Shown: in pieces, positions 1 through 9,581 of the stretch
Layout: each line of letters begins with the position of its first letter
How positions within the stretch are numbered: position 1 is the first letter of the stretch
Assembly (NCBI RefSeq): GCF_000521605.1
Contig: NZ_CP006942.1
Coordinates: forward strand, 1,240,001-1,304,000
Direction: 5' to 3'
From: Mannheimia sp. USDA-ARS-USMARC-1261
Lineage (GTDB): Bacteria > Pseudomonadota > Gammaproteobacteria > Enterobacterales > Pasteurellaceae
Length of the DNA stretch: 64,000 bases
The notes under the pieces: model-generated
Told to the model about the DNA's origin: nothing
Database searches by the model: none
The model's input: the letters and a program-made list of their open reading frames with translations, nothing else
Position numbers and translations under genes: made by a program

Positions 1-347
1 AAGATGGTTATTACGATGAATCTAAACCTGAAGCGAAACGTGCTTTAGATGTTTATAGCTACCGTTTAGCGAAATACATTGGTTCATATATGGCAATTTT
101 AGGTGCAGATCACTTAGATGCTATCGCATTCACAGGTGGTATCGGCGAAAATTCAGGTTTAGTGCGTGAATTAACGTTAAATCACTTAAAATTATTTGGT
201 ATTAAGTTAGATAATGAGCGTAACCTAGCTGCTCGCTTTGGTAAAGACGGTGTAATTACAACTGACGACTCAGCGTTTAAAGCTGTAGTAATCCCAACTA
301 ACGAAGAGTTAGTAATTGCACAAGATACCGCTAAATTAGCATTATAA
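1..347 (+). CDS. ackA: Acetate kinase, C-terminal part
   Basis: This is the last 114 or so residues of acetate kinase, which interconverts acetate plus ATP with acetyl phosphate in the cytoplasm. The gene runs off the left edge; the first whole codon is at base 3. The ASKHA-family signature [13 protein letters not shown] is present and the protein ends at a normal C-terminus (TAKLAL, stop TAA). The ATG at 90 is internal, because the frame is open upstream with typical acetate kinase sequence. pta follows 50 bases downstream on the same strand, the usual ackA-pta pair, with a small hairpin between them. Confidence 0.95.
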   Translation, partial: DGYYDESKPEAKRALDVYSYRLAKYIGSYMAILGADHLDAIAFTGGIGENSGLVRELTLNHLKLFGIKLDNERNLAARFGKDGVITTDDSAFKAVVIPTNEELVIAQDTAKLAL

Positions 348-355
348 TAATACAG

Positions 356-372
356 GGGCAGAGTTTCTGCCC
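356..372 (+). terminator. Hairpin between ackA and pta
   Basis: A 7-bp perfect stem GGGCAGA/TCTGCCC with a 3-base loop is followed by a short T-rich stretch. It probably acts as a weak terminator or processing site that tunes pta relative to ackA. The following T run is interrupted, so full termination is not expected. Confidence 0.5.
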
Positions 373-397
373 TTTCACTTTCTAATTGGAAATAATT

Positions 398-2533
398 ATG
401 TCTAGAACAATTATTCTTATTCCTATTTCAACAGGTGTCGGCTTAACCAGCGTCAGCTTAGGTTTAGTCCACGCATTAGAACAAAAAGGCTCTAAAGTTG
501 GTTTCTTAAAACCTATTGCTCAGCCTATTAGTGGCGAAGATACTTTAGACCGCTCAACTACAATTATTCGTACAGACCAAACTACTGAAGTTGGTGAGCC
601 ATTTATGCTAAGCGAAGCAGAAGCATTGATTGGTCAGAACCAAACGGATGTTTTATTGGAAAAAGTGGTAGAACGTCATCAAAAACTGTCTAAAAATAAT
701 GAAATTATCATTATTGAAGGTTTAATTCCAACCCGTAAAAATTCTTATGCAAATAGCATTAACTATGAGATTGCACAATCACTCGATGCTGAAATTATCT
801 TAGTTGCAGCTCCGGCTTCAGATACACCGGCTCAATTAAAAGAACGTATTGAAGCTGCTGCTTCACAGTTTGGTGGTCGCCACAATCCGAATTTATTAGG
901 TGTCATTATTAATAAATTCAATGCTCCTGTTGATGATTCCGGTAGAACTCGCCCTGATTTAACTGAAATCTTCGATTCATTCCAACATTCTAATAATAAT
1001 GTTTCTGAAGTAGAAAATCTTTTTGCGAAAAGCCCGATTGAACTATTAGGTTGTATTAGTTGGAAAGCAGAGCTGATTGCGACTCGTGCTATTGATGTAG
1101 CTAAACATTTAGGTGCTTCAATTATTAATGAAGGTGAACTTAAAACTCGCCGTATTCGTGGCGTAACTTTCTGTGCTCGTAGCTTGCCACATATGGTGGA
1201 TCACTTTAAAGCAGGGAGTTTATTAGTAACTTCTGCTGATCGTCCGGAAGTATTAGTTGCTGCTTCACTTGCCGTAATGAATGGTGTGAAAATTGGTGCA
1301 ATTTTATTAACCGGTGGTTATAAAATTGATAGTACAATTGCTAAACTTTGCCAACAAGCTTTTGAAACAGGTGTTCCTGTATTCCGTATTGAAGGAAACA
1401 CGTGGCAAACTGCATTGAGCTTACAAAGTTTCAGCTTAGAAGTACCTGTAGATGATAAAGAGCGTATTGCTGCGATCAAAGAGTATATGGCAAGCCAATT
1501 TAATGTGAACTTCATTGATGAAATGTCTAAAGCCGGTACTCGTACTCGTCGTCTATCCCCTGCTGCATTCCGTTATCAATTAACAGAATATGCCCGTCAA
1601 GCGAAAAAACGTATTGTATTACCGGAAGGTGATGAGCCTCGTACAGTAAAAGCTGCTGCATTGTGTGCTGAACGTGGTATTGCAGAATGTGTACTACTCG
1701 CACCACCTACAGAGGTAGAACGTGTTGCTGAAGCTCAAGGTGTGGTATTAGGCAAAGGTATTACGATTATCGATCCTGCAACTATTCGTGAAAACTATGT
1801 TGATCGTTTAGTTGAACTGCGTAAAGCAAAAGGTATGACAGAAGTCGTTGCTCGTGAGCAATTATTAGACAATGTTGTATTAGGTACGATGATGCTTGAA
1901 GCCGGTGAAGTTGATGGTTTAGTATCAGGTGCTGTAAATACAACCGCCAATACTATTCGTCCACCAATGCAGATTATTAAAACTGCACCGGGTAGCTCAA
2001 TTGTTTCTTCAATCTTCTTTATGCTATTACCTGATCAAGTATTGGTATATGGCGACTGTGCGGTAAACCCGGATCCAACCGCTGAACAATTAGCTGAAAT
2101 TGCAATCCAATCGGCAGAATCAGCAAAAGCATTTGGTATTGATCCTCGTGTTGCAATGATCTCTTACTCAACAGGTACTTCCGGTTCGGGAGCCGATGTT
2201 GAGAAAGTGAAAGAAGCTACTCGTATTGCCAAGGAAAAACGCCCGGACTTAATCATTGATGGTCCATTACAATATGATGCGGCTATTATGGAAGATGTTG
2301 CTCGTTCTAAAGCACCAAATTCGCCGGTAGCAGGTAAAGCAACGGTATTTGTGTTCCCGGACTTAAATACGGGTAATACCACTTATAAAGCAGTACAACG
2401 TTCTGCGGATTTAGTTTCTATCGGTCCAATGCTACAAGGTATGCGTAAGCCTGTAAATGACTTATCTCGTGGGGCTTTAGTTGATGACATTGTTTATACA
2501 ATCGCATTAACCGCTATTCAAGCAACACAATAA
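398..2533 (+). CDS. pta: Phosphate acetyltransferase
   Basis: Converts acetyl-CoA and phosphate to acetyl phosphate and CoA, working with acetate kinase in overflow metabolism. The 711-residue protein is the long form found in enteric relatives (about 714 residues). It has an N-terminal P-loop-like BioD/CobQ-type region ([13 protein letters not shown] near residue 10), a central DRTGG-type domain, and a C-terminal PTA/PTB catalytic domain from about residue 385 ([15 protein letters not shown], then [11 protein letters not shown] near residue 590). An in-frame TTG lies 12 bases upstream, but ATG at 398 follows a GGA-type ribosome site and gives the family-like start MSRTIILIP. It lies directly downstream of ackA and ends in a strong hairpin terminator. 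Confidence 0.96.
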   Translation: MSRTIILIPISTGVGLTSVSLGLVHALEQKGSKVGFLKPIAQPISGEDTLDRSTTIIRTDQTTEVGEPFMLSEAEALIGQNQTDVLLEKVVERHQKLSKNNEIIIIEGLIPTRKNSYANSINYEIAQSLDAEIILVAAPASDTPAQLKERIEAAASQFGGRHNPNLLGVIINKFNAPVDDSGRTRPDLTEIFDSFQHSNNNVSEVENLFAKSPIELLGCISWKAELIATRAIDVAKHLGASIINEGELKTRRIRGVTFCARSLPHMVDHFKAGSLLVTSADRPEVLVAASLAVMNGVKIGAILLTGGYKIDSTIAKLCQQAFETGVPVFRIEGNTWQTALSLQSFSLEVPVDDKERIAAIKEYMASQFNVNFIDEMSKAGTRTRRLSPAAFRYQLTEYARQAKKRIVLPEGDEPRTVKAAALCAERGIAECVLLAPPTEVERVAEAQGVVLGKGITIIDPATIRENYVDRLVELRKAKGMTEVVAREQLLDNVVLGTMMLEAGEVDGLVSGAVNTTANTIRPPMQIIKTAPGSSIVSSIFFMLLPDQVLVYGDCAVNPDPTAEQLAEIAIQSAESAKAFGIDPRVAMISYSTGTSGSGADVEKVKEATRIAKEKRPDLIIDGPLQYDAAIMEDVARSKAPNSPVAGKATVFVFPDLNTGNTTYKAVQRSADLVSIGPMLQGMRKPVNDLSRGALVDDIVYTIALTAIQATQ

Positions 2534-2553
2534 TTCACTTATTATTGATTAAT

Positions 2554-2586
2554 AAATGCCCTTTCACGCAAAGGGCATTTTTATTT
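2554..2586 (+). terminator. Terminator after pta
   Basis: An 11-bp perfect stem AAATGCCCTTT/AAAGGGCATTT with a 5-base loop is followed by T-rich sequence. It closes the ackA-pta operon. Confidence 0.9.
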
Positions 2587-2659
2587 TTGCCTACCCTACT
2601 TTTTAATTTAATCATATAATCTTAGTCGGATAAAACATAGAGAGTAAAGAGGAGAATTT

Positions 2660-3340
2660 ATGGAGAAAATTGAACGCCTGTTTGCGAATAACCACGCTTG
2701 GGCAACTCAGATGAAGGACGAACAATCCGATTATTTCAAAAAATTAGCCGAGCACCAAAAGCCAACCTATTTATGGATTGGTTGCTCGGATAGCCGTGTT
2801 CCTGCTGAAAAACTAACAGGTTTAGAACCGGGTGAATTATTTGTGCATAGAAATGTAGCGAATATGGTTATTCATACCGATTTAAACTGTTTATCCGTCG
2901 TACAATATGCAGTAGATGTGCTAGAAATTGAACATATTATCATCTGCGGTCATACCAATTGCGGTGGTATTAATGCTGCAATGGCACAAAATGATCTTGG
3001 TTTAATTAATAACTGGTTACTCCACATTCGAGATATTTGGTTTAAACATAGCCATTTATTAGGTAAATTGCCTTATGAAGAGAGATCAAATGTACTAACT
3101 CGATTGAACGTAGCAGAGCAAGTTTATAATTTAGGGCAATCTTCTATTATCAAATCCGCGTGGGAAAGAGGAAAATCGCTCTCATTACACGGCTGGGTTT
3201 ATGATGTCAAAGATGGCTTTTTGAGTGATCAAGGTGTAATTGCGACCAGCCGAGAAACTTTAGAAATAACTTATCGCAATGCTATCGCTAAGATTACAAC
3301 CGATGCGAATGAAAAACTAACATTACTTGAAGAAACCTAA
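2660..3340 (+). CDS. can: Beta-class carbonic anhydrase
   Basis: Reversibly hydrates CO2 to bicarbonate in the cytoplasm, supplying carboxylation reactions. The 226-residue length matches the family. The four zinc-site residues can be placed directly: Cys42 and Asp44 in GCSDSRVP, and His98 and Cys101 in CGHTNCGG. The start ATG has a good AGGAGAAT ribosome site. It is a single-gene unit between pta and ilvI, with an uptake-signal core just after its stop. Confidence 0.95.
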   Translation: MEKIERLFANNHAWATQMKDEQSDYFKKLAEHQKPTYLWIGCSDSRVPAEKLTGLEPGELFVHRNVANMVIHTDLNCLSVVQYAVDVLEIEHIIICGHTNCGGINAAMAQNDLGLINNWLLHIRDIWFKHSHLLGKLPYEERSNVLTRLNVAEQVYNLGQSSIIKSAWERGKSLSLHGWVYDVKDGFLSDQGVIATSRETLEITYRNAIAKITTDANEKLTLLEET

Positions 3341-3344
3341 CCTT

Positions 3345-3353
3345 ACAAGCGGT
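3345..3353 (+). repeat. DNA uptake signal core, with extended 3' module
   Basis: ACAAGCGGT followed by TC and an AT-rich tract, then TTTTTTGCAAA about 20 bases on. This is the fullest single-copy form of the extended uptake signal in the window. It sits just after the can stop codon. Confidence 0.85.
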
Positions 3354-3584
3354 CATATTTCATTACTTTTTTGCAAATTTTAAATTATTTTAATGAGTAT
3401 TTTTTGTTCAAACAATTGTTTTTGGTAATAAAGATTTAAATTTTGCTAAAAGCATAAAATATAGTATATAAAATTATAATGCAGCAATTTTCTAACTTTA
3501 TCTTTATAAAAATCCAATTTTATTAGCTTAAAAAGCAGATAAAACCAGAATTCTTGTTAAAGACATAGCTAGACAGCTATAAAA

Positions 3585-3634
3585 AAATCCTGCAGAATCG
3601 AACCAACTTAATGCGATTTTTGGTTGGAGGATTT
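3585..3634 (+). promoter_or_regulatory. Leader hairpin covering the ilvI ribosome site
   Basis: An outer stem AAATCCT (3585-3591) pairs with AGGATTT (3628-3634), and an inner stem AACCAA (3601-3606) pairs with TTGGTT (3620-3625). The right arms contain the ribosome site GGAGGAT of ilvI. A competing 5-bp stem AATCG (3596-3600)/CGATT (3614-3618) cannot form together with the inner stem. The pairing is read directly from sequence; a role in translational control is my inference. No branched-chain-rich leader peptide is visible in the 295-base gap upstream, which otherwise holds AT-rich sequence, an uptake signal and a 12-base palindrome at 3410-3421. Confidence 0.4.
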
Positions 3635-3635
3635 A

Positions 3636-5357
3636 ATGAAAAAACTTTCTGGTGCAGAAATGGTGGTACAGTCCCTTAAAGATGAAGGCGTTGAATACGT
3701 TTTCGGTTATCCGGGTGGCTCTGTACTTGATATTTATGATGCCATTCATACACTTGGCTTAAACCACGTTTTAGTCCGCCACGAGCAAGCTGCTGTACAT
3801 ATGGCAGACGGCTATGCTCGTTCTACCGGTAAAGTGGGGTGCGTGCTGGTTACTTCAGGACCGGGAGCAACCAATACCATTACAGGTATTTTAACCGCTT
3901 ATACCGATTCTATCCCAATGGTAATCCTATCAGGGCAAGTGCCATCTAGCTTTATTGGGAGCGATGCTTTCCAAGAATGCGATATGATTGGTATTTCTCG
4001 CCCTGTCGTGAAACACAGTTTCTTAGTAAAAAATACCGAAGATATTCCTCATATCATCAAAAAAGCATTCTATATTGCTTCAACTGGTCGTCCCGGTCCT
4101 GTGGTGATTGATATTCCAAAAGATATGGTAAACCCATTAAATAAATATCCGTATGAGTATCCGAAATCAGTATCAATGCGTTCATACAATCCAACAGTAC
4201 AAGGTCATAAAGGGCAAATCAAAAAAGCATTGAAAGCCTTATTGGTTGCGAAAAAGCCTATTCTCTACATTGGTGGTGGTGTAATTAATGCAGAATGCTC
4301 TGCAGAAGTTACAGAGTTTGCTCAAAAACTAAATCTTCCGGTTACAACCTCATTAATGGGGTTAGGTGCTTACCCTGCTTCTGATAGACAATTCTTAGGA
4401 ATGCTCGGTATGCACGGTACTTATGAAGCAAACAATGCAATGCACGAAAGTGATTTAATTTTAGGTATTGGTGTGCGTTTTGATGATCGTACAACAAATA
4501 ATTTAGCCAAATACTGCCCTAATGCGAAAGTAATTCACGTTGATATTGACCCAGCCTCTATTTCAAAAACCGTACCGGCTTATATTCCGATTGTAGGCAG
4601 TGCAAAAAATGTAGTTGATGAATTTTTATCATTATTAGATGATGAAAATCTTGCAAAAAGTCAGACAGATTTAACCGCTTGGTGGCAACAAATTGATGAA
4701 TGGAAAGCTCGTAACTGCTTATCTTTTGAAGAAAGCTCAGAGGTAATTAAACCACAACAAGTCATTAAAATGATCCACAAACTTACTAATGGTGAAGCCT
4801 ATGTTGCATCAGATGTTGGTCAGCACCAAATGTTTGCAGCACTTCATTATGGCTTTGATAAACCACGCCGTTGGATTAACTCAGGTGGTGCAGGTACAAT
4901 GGGCTTTGGCTTACCGGCTGCAATGGGCGTTAAATTTGCTCACCCGGAAGCAACGGTTATTTGTGTAACGGGCGATGGCAGTATTCAGATGAATATTCAA
5001 GAGCTTTCAACTGCTAAACAGTACGACACCCCTGTTGTTATTATCAGCTTAAACAACCGTTTCTTAGGTATGGTAAAACAGTGGCAAGATATTATCTATT
5101 CAGGTCGTCATTCACAGGTGTATATGAATTCTCTACCAAATTTCGCTAAATTAGCGGAAGCTTACGGACACGTTGGTATTCAAATTGATCACCCGTCTGA
5201 ATTGGAAGAAAAATTAACTCAAGCCTTTAGCATTAAAGATAAATTGGTCTTTGTAGATATTTTGATTGATGAAACAGAACACGTTTATCCAATGCAAATT
5301 CGTGGCGGTGCAATGAATGAAATGATGTTAAGTAAAACGGAGAGAACAAATGCGTAG
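3636..5357 (+). CDS. ilvI: Acetolactate synthase III, large subunit
   Basis: Thiamine-diphosphate enzyme for the first common step of valine, leucine and isoleucine synthesis. The 573-residue product has the three expected parts: an N-terminal TPP pyrimidine-binding domain with the catalytic Glu in [14 protein letters not shown] (about residue 50), a central FAD-binding-like domain, and a C-terminal TPP domain with the GDGSIQMN motif (about residue 445). An upstream in-frame TTG (3624) is less likely than the ATG at 3636, which follows GGAGGA. It overlaps ilvH by 8 bases, so the two subunits are translationally coupled. In Escherichia coli this operon is Lrp-activated; an lrp gene lies 14 kb downstream. 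Confidence 0.95.
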   Translation: MKKLSGAEMVVQSLKDEGVEYVFGYPGGSVLDIYDAIHTLGLNHVLVRHEQAAVHMADGYARSTGKVGCVLVTSGPGATNTITGILTAYTDSIPMVILSGQVPSSFIGSDAFQECDMIGISRPVVKHSFLVKNTEDIPHIIKKAFYIASTGRPGPVVIDIPKDMVNPLNKYPYEYPKSVSMRSYNPTVQGHKGQIKKALKALLVAKKPILYIGGGVINAECSAEVTEFAQKLNLPVTTSLMGLGAYPASDRQFLGMLGMHGTYEANNAMHESDLILGIGVRFDDRTTNNLAKYCPNAKVIHVDIDPASISKTVPAYIPIVGSAKNVVDEFLSLLDDENLAKSQTDLTAWWQQIDEWKARNCLSFEESSEVIKPQQVIKMIHKLTNGEAYVASDVGQHQMFAALHYGFDKPRRWINSGGAGTMGFGLPAAMGVKFAHPEATVICVTGDGSIQMNIQELSTAKQYDTPVVIISLNNRFLGMVKQWQDIIYSGRHSQVYMNSLPNFAKLAEAYGHVGIQIDHPSELEEKLTQAFSIKDKLVFVDILIDETEHVYPMQIRGGAMNEMMLSKTERTNA

Positions 5358-5841
5358 AACATTAGCAGTATTATTAGAGAATGAATCAGGTGCGTTATCT
5401 CGTGTGGTTGCCCTGTTCTCACAACGTGGCTTTAACATTGAAAGTTTAACTGTTGCTCCAACCGATGACTCAAGCCTTTCACGAATGACGATTGTGGCAC
5501 AAGGCGAAGAAAAAGTACTAGAGCAAATCGAAAAACAATTACACAAATTAGTTGATGTATTTAAAGTAAGTAATTTAAGTGCTTATGAACACGTTGAGCG
5601 TGAAGTGTTATTAGTGAAAGTGCGTGCAACAGGTTCATCTCGTGATGAATTAAAACGTATGGTGGATATTTATCGTGGACAAATCGTGGATTTAACCCCG
5701 AAACTTTATACCATTCAGCTCTCAGGTTCGAGTGAAAAACTTAATGCATTTATTGAGGCTGTGAAAGAAGAAACCTCAATCGTTGAAATCGTTCGTTCCG
5801 GGGTAATTAGCCTCTCTCGTGGCGATAAAAACGCCCTGTAA
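5350..5841 (+). CDS. ilvH: Acetolactate synthase III, regulatory small subunit
   Basis: The 163-residue small subunit activates IlvI and confers valine feedback inhibition. It has the N-terminal ACT domain ([22 protein letters not shown], residues about 2-75, split here only as a motif description) and the C-terminal ALS small-subunit domain. The start codon lies inside the end of ilvI. The gene ends before a bidirectional terminator shared with argA. Confidence 0.95.
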   Translation: MRRTLAVLLENESGALSRVVALFSQRGFNIESLTVAPTDDSSLSRMTIVAQGEEKVLEQIEKQLHKLVDVFKVSNLSAYEHVEREVLLVKVRATGSSRDELKRMVDIYRGQIVDLTPKLYTIQLSGSSEKLNAFIEAVKEETSIVEIVRSGVISLSRGDKNAL

Positions 5842-5867
5842 GCGGTTAAATTTCCGCTGAAAATTGC

Positions 5868-5899
5868 AAAATCCCTTTATTGAAAGATAAAGGGATTTT
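5868..5899. terminator. Bidirectional terminator between ilvH and argA
   Basis: A 13-bp perfect stem, AAAATCCCTTTAT against its complement at 5887-5899, with a 6-base loop. A and T runs lie on the two sides, so it can end both the rightward ilvIH and the leftward argA transcripts. Confidence 0.85.
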
Positions 5900-5905
5900 C
5901 TTATC

Positions 5906-7219
5906 TTAGAGTGGCAATATCAACACTTTTGATCTGCGTTGATAGTTATAATTTTCTCGCTTATAACGAGGTAAATCTTGAGCATCTGCTAATCTAAAGC
6001 CACGTTCTTGAAACCATTGAGTAGTTCGGGTGGTTAGCACAAAGAGTTTTTCCATTCCTAACTGCTCTGCTCTTTTGCGGATATTCTCCAATAAAATATC
6101 GCCTCTTGAGGAATCTCGATAATCCGGGTGAACCGCCACGCAAGCCATTTCTGCCATTTTTTCTTCCGAATAGACATTCAATGCCGCACACGCAATCACT
6201 ACGCCATCCCGCTCAATAATAGTATAGTTAGCAATTTCCATTTCTAGCTGTTCACGAGAGCGTTTAACCAGAATGCCCTGTTGTTCAAGAGGACGAATTA
6301 AATCCAGTAATCCCGGAATATCTCTTGCAGTAGCAATGCGAATATTTTCCGAGCTTTCCATTGAGAACTGTGTACCGATACCATCACGAGAGAATAACTC
6401 TTGCAGTAGTGAGCCATCTTCTTTATAGCTCAGTAAATGGGAACGTTTTACCCCCTCTCGACAAACACTGATCGCTGCCTGTAAAAAACGGGCTTTTGCC
6501 GTATGATACTGCCCTTGCTCGATTAAATTGTTCAGCACCTTTTGTGCATCTTGTGGCAAGATATCCGAAATGACATTGCCTGCTTCATCTAAAATACCCT
6601 GCTCTTCACAAAAACCGATTAATTTATCGGCACGAAGTTTAATTGCAACTTGAGTGGCAATATCTTCAAACGGTAAATTAAACATCTCTCCTGTTACAGA
6701 AGGGGCTATAGGTCCAAGTAATACGATTGAATTTTGTGCAAGCTGCTGTTTGATGCTCTCCACATTAATGCGGCGAATTTTGCCACTTAAGGCATAATCT
6801 ACCCCATCAACTACGCCAATTGGCTGAGCCAAGATCATATTACCGCTCACTACATTAATCACTTCGGAATGCGGTAAACGCAACGAAAGGCGGGAAAATA
6901 AGTCGTAATGCACTTTCCCTACCGCTTGTTTAACATACTCTAGCGATTGCAGATTTGTGATTCGGATATTGTTGTAATACTCAGGCTCAATATTATTTTG
7001 GGCTAAGAGCTGATTAATTTGCGGTCTTGCCCCAAACACAATCACTAATTTGATATTCAAGCTATGCAATAAGCTAATATCATTGATAATATTGATAAAA
7101 TTTGGGCTTTCGATAACATCGCCATCAAGCATAATCACAAAGGTTTTCCCCCTGTGCATATTAACGTAGGGCGTAGATTGTCTAAACCACTGGGCTAAAG
7201 CTAATTCTGTGTTGTGCAT
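5906..7219 (-). CDS. argA: N-acetylglutamate synthase
   Basis: Acetylates glutamate from acetyl-CoA, the first step of arginine synthesis. The 437-residue protein has an N-terminal amino-acid-kinase-like domain (about 15-270, which binds arginine in this family) and a C-terminal GNAT acetyltransferase domain (about 290-430, with [19 protein letters not shown]). The frame stays open 19 codons upstream, but the ATG at 7219 follows GAGGAAAATT and gives a length like the enteric enzyme (443). An ARG-box-like site lies about 60 bases upstream. Confidence 0.93.
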   Translation of the reverse strand: MHNTELALAQWFRQSTPYVNMHRGKTFVIMLDGDVIESPNFINIINDISLLHSLNIKLVIVFGARPQINQLLAQNNIEPEYYNNIRITNLQSLEYVKQAVGKVHYDLFSRLSLRLPHSEVINVVSGNMILAQPIGVVDGVDYALSGKIRRINVESIKQQLAQNSIVLLGPIAPSVTGEMFNLPFEDIATQVAIKLRADKLIGFCEEQGILDEAGNVISDILPQDAQKVLNNLIEQGQYHTAKARFLQAAISVCREGVKRSHLLSYKEDGSLLQELFSRDGIGTQFSMESSENIRIATARDIPGLLDLIRPLEQQGILVKRSREQLEMEIANYTIIERDGVVIACAALNVYSEEKMAEMACVAVHPDYRDSSRGDILLENIRKRAEQLGMEKLFVLTTRTTQWFQERGFRLADAQDLPRYKRENYNYQRRSKVLILPL

Positions 7220-7279
7220 AATTTTCCTCGTAATAGTAGCAACTATATTAGCTTTTTTAGAAAAATCCGCAACCATTAA

Positions 7280-7318
7280 ATTGAATAATTAGTCATATTT
7301 TTTGCATAAATAACAAAG
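7280..7318 (-). promoter_or_regulatory. Putative ArgR operator of argA
   Basis: The first 18-base box (7280-7297, TGAAT AATT AGTCA) matches the ArgR consensus TGAAT-N4-ATTCA except at one position. A second, weaker box (7301-7318) begins after the usual 3-base spacing. The site lies upstream of the arginine pathway gene argA. The match is visual; no weight-matrix score was run. Confidence 0.5.
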
Positions 7319-7345
7319 CCCTGATATTCAAAATATCAGGGCTTT
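7315..7345 (-). terminator. Terminator after the DUF1508 gene
   Basis: A 14-bp perfect stem AAAGCCCTGATATT/AATATCAGGGCTTT with a 3-base loop, directly downstream of the small leftward gene that ends at 7351. It overlaps the second half of the argA operator region by a few bases. Confidence 0.85.
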
Positions 7346-7350
7346 ATTTA

Positions 7351-7536
7351 TTATGCTTCAGCTTTAGTTAAATCTTTAACTTCTGTTTCTGCGGTTACTT
7401 TTTTAACTGCTTCGATACCTTTTTGGCAACTTTGTTTGGTTTTATACGCTTCGCCTGTTGCAACTACTTCGTGGTTACCTGCTTTTAAACGCCAGCGGTA
7501 TTCGCCTTTAGCATCTTGATAAATTTCAAAATACAT
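7351..7536 (-). CDS. YegP-like DUF1508 protein
   Basis: A 61-residue protein with one DUF1508 repeat (MYFEIYQDAKGEYRWRLKAGN, then a second strand pair and helix ending KKGIEAVKK-like). Larger relatives such as E. coli YegP carry two such repeats. The cellular role is not established. It has its own AAGGAG ribosome site and a strong terminator, so it is probably a monocistronic, well-expressed small gene. Confidence 0.8.
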   Translation of the reverse strand: MYFEIYQDAKGEYRWRLKAGNHEVVATGEAYKTKQSCQKGIEAVKKVTAETEVKDLTKAEA

Positions 7537-7648
7537 ATATTACTCCTTAATGTGCTAACCCCAAACACTGTGTTTGGTTGAGTTAGCTTAAGCGAAATTC
7601 AGAAAAATATCAAAGCAAGCGGTCATTTCTTTACAAAAAATTGCAAAT

Positions 7649-8971
7649 TTATTGTGCCGATTGCATCAACTGCTCAATATCAGCAATTTCTTTCGGGCAA
7701 CCACTGGTTAAATTTTTATTACCATAATCGGTAATCAGCAGGTTATCTTCAATACGGATTCCAATGCCTTTATATTGCTCCGGTACATCTGCTTCTTTCG
7801 GAATATAGATACCCGGTTCAACTGTCAGTACAATACCAATTTGTAATGGACGATCCCGCTCTGTGCCATAATCACCAACATCGTGCACATCTAATCCTAA
7901 CCAATGCCCTAAGCCGTGCATATAAAATTGACGATATGCCTTTTGCTCAATCAATTCGTCCACATTTCCAGTCAAAATACCTAAACGAACCAAACCTTCT
8001 GTGAGAATTTGCACTGCTTTATCATTAGCTGCCTTAATAGAACTATCCGGCACAAGTAGTTTTGTTGCTTCTTTTATCATCGTAAGTGTTAATTCATACA
8101 GTTCTTTTTGTGGCTCGGAAAATTTGCCGTTAATCGGAAACGTTCGAGTGATATCGCCGGCGTAATAAGCAAATTCCGCACCTGCATCAATCAGTAATAA
8201 ATCACCATCATTTAACACTTGGTCATTTTCATTATAGTGCAAAATGCAAGCATTCTCTCCGCCTGCTACAATAAAATTATAGGCAGGAAATCTTGCTCCA
8301 AAGCGGGTAAATTCGTGCTGAATTTCCCCCTCAATTTCTAACTCATAACGATTTGGACGAGTTTGTTTCATTGCTCGGATATGTGCCATCGAAGAAATAT
8401 GGCAAGCCTGTTGAATAAGTGCAATTTCGAGTTCTGACTTAATTAATCGCATTTCAGATAACATCGGCTGCCAATCAATCAATGTAGTAGGTGTTTTTTG
8501 ACGATTTGCGTTCATTTCATCAAATGTAGAAAAAAGAATGTTATCGCCCCATTCCTGCAAGCCCCTTGCATAATAACAAGCGGTCAAATTTGTTAATTTT
8601 TTTGCAAGAACGGAGTTTATTTCCTCAACATCAAAGGCTTCGTGAAACTGTAACGTTTTAGGAGCATTTTCAATGCCTAATCGCTTCCCATTCCAGGTTT
8701 CCATTAAAGGGTCTTTTTTCCGAACAAAAATAATGCTTTCTGTTTTATCTGCTTGTTTAATCAATAATATGGCTGATTGAGGCTCAGCAAATCCACTGAG
8801 ATACCAGAAGTAGCTATCGGGTCTGAATAAATAATCGCAATCATTGTTACGACGTTTTTCTGACTCGGTAAAAATCAATAATGCTGAGTTATCCTGCATT
8901 TGCTCAAATACACGTTCACGGCGTGCGGTAAATTCCTCTTGCGGCATTTTTGCCAAATAAGCGAGATCCAT
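7649..8971 (-). CDS. pepP: Xaa-Pro aminopeptidase (aminopeptidase P)
   Basis: Removes N-terminal residues before proline from peptides. The 440-residue length equals that of the enteric enzyme. An N-terminal aminopeptidase P domain (1-170) is followed by the pita-bread metallopeptidase fold. The dinuclear metal ligands are visible: Asp in LLIDAGAEF and in GDITRTFP, His in HGLGHWLGLDVHD, Glu in TVEPGIYIP, and Glu in GIRIEDNLL. An uptake signal lies inside the coding sequence near 8576. Confidence 0.95.
   Translation of the reverse strand: MDLAYLAKMPQEEFTARRERVFEQMQDNSALLIFTESEKRRNNDCDYLFRPDSYFWYLSGFAEPQSAILLIKQADKTESIIFVRKKDPLMETWNGKRLGIENAPKTLQFHEAFDVEEINSVLAKKLTNLTACYYARGLQEWGDNILFSTFDEMNANRQKTPTTLIDWQPMLSEMRLIKSELEIALIQQACHISSMAHIRAMKQTRPNRYELEIEGEIQHEFTRFGARFPAYNFIVAGGENACILHYNENDQVLNDGDLLLIDAGAEFAYYAGDITRTFPINGKFSEPQKELYELTLTMIKEATKLLVPDSSIKAANDKAVQILTEGLVRLGILTGNVDELIEQKAYRQFYMHGLGHWLGLDVHDVGDYGTERDRPLQIGIVLTVEPGIYIPKEADVPEQYKGIGIRIEDNLLITDYGNKNLTSGCPKEIADIEQLMQSAQ
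8576..8584 (+). repeat. DNA uptake signal core within pepP
   Basis: ACAAGCGGT with a downstream AT tract and TTTTTTTGCAA. Here the signal is coding, in the N-terminal domain of PepP. Confidence 0.8.
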
Positions 8972-9194
8972 AAATTCCTCTCTTTATTTCATTTTAGTAC
9001 AGCTATTTTAACACAAATAATCCCATATTTTTAACCTGGCTTAAATCAATTAAAGCTTATATTTGATATATTGAATGTCTCTCAAAAATGATTTAAGATT
9101 AAATATAAACCTTAATACAACAAAAAGACCTTTTTCCATCCATTTTATTTATAATAAAACCAAAAAAGACCCAATATGAGCCATAGAGATAATT

Positions 9195-9518
9195 ATGAAG
9201 CTTTCAGTAGAATTACAAAATCAGATTAACCAGTTAAATCAACTCAGAAAACAGGCGTTAAAGCAGGAGCAAGAAGAACAGAAATTATTTGAGAAGAATA
9301 AAATTAATGACTTGGAGCATTTTGGGAAGCAATTAAATGCACAAAGGAAATTATTGGGGATCGAACTTACTACGCTTGAGATGCAAACAGGCGTTTCAAG
9401 CTCTACTCTTAAACGTTTATTTAAAGACCCGAGCCAAGTGAAATTTCAGACAATTTGTGTGGTTGCAGAAACATTAGGATTTAATTTATGTGCAATCAAT
9501 ACCCATCAGCCTGAATAA
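9195..9518 (+). CDS. Small HTH (Xre/Cro-type) DNA-binding protein
   Basis: A 107-residue protein. Residues 1-50 are Gln/Glu/Lys-rich and probably form a coiled coil. Residues about 55-103 form a Cro/C1-type helix-turn-helix (QRKLLGIELTTLEMQTGVSS then STLKRLFKDP and FQTICVVAETLG). It is likely a transcription regulator or an antitoxin-like protein, but no toxin gene is adjacent. Its 223-base upstream gap is AT-rich with no recognisable operator. Target unknown. Confidence 0.75.
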   Translation: MKLSVELQNQINQLNQLRKQALKQEQEEQKLFEKNKINDLEHFGKQLNAQRKLLGIELTTLEMQTGVSSSTLKRLFKDPSQVKFQTICVVAETLGFNLCAINTHQPE

Positions 9519-9546
9519 GCGTTACAACGTATTGGAAAAACATAAA

Positions 9547-9571
9547 AAAATCGGGCGTATTGCCCGATTTT
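9547..9571. terminator. Bidirectional terminator between HTH gene and glpX
   Basis: A 10-bp stem AAAATCGGGC/GCCCGATTTT with a 5-base loop between two convergent genes. Confidence 0.9.
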
Positions 9572-9581
9572 ATGAGGGAAA

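Noticed and set aside
3410-3421. Palindrome AAACAATTGTTT as a regulator site
   Set aside because: Short AT palindromes are expected by chance in such AT-rich DNA; no factor is suggested.
3341-3635. Attenuator with leader peptide before ilvI
   Set aside because: No short frame rich in Val, Leu or Ile and no terminator stem with T run; only the ribosome-site hairpin is supported.
5328-5546. Antisense frame over ilvI/ilvH
   Set aside because: Shadow of the real genes, no supporting motif.
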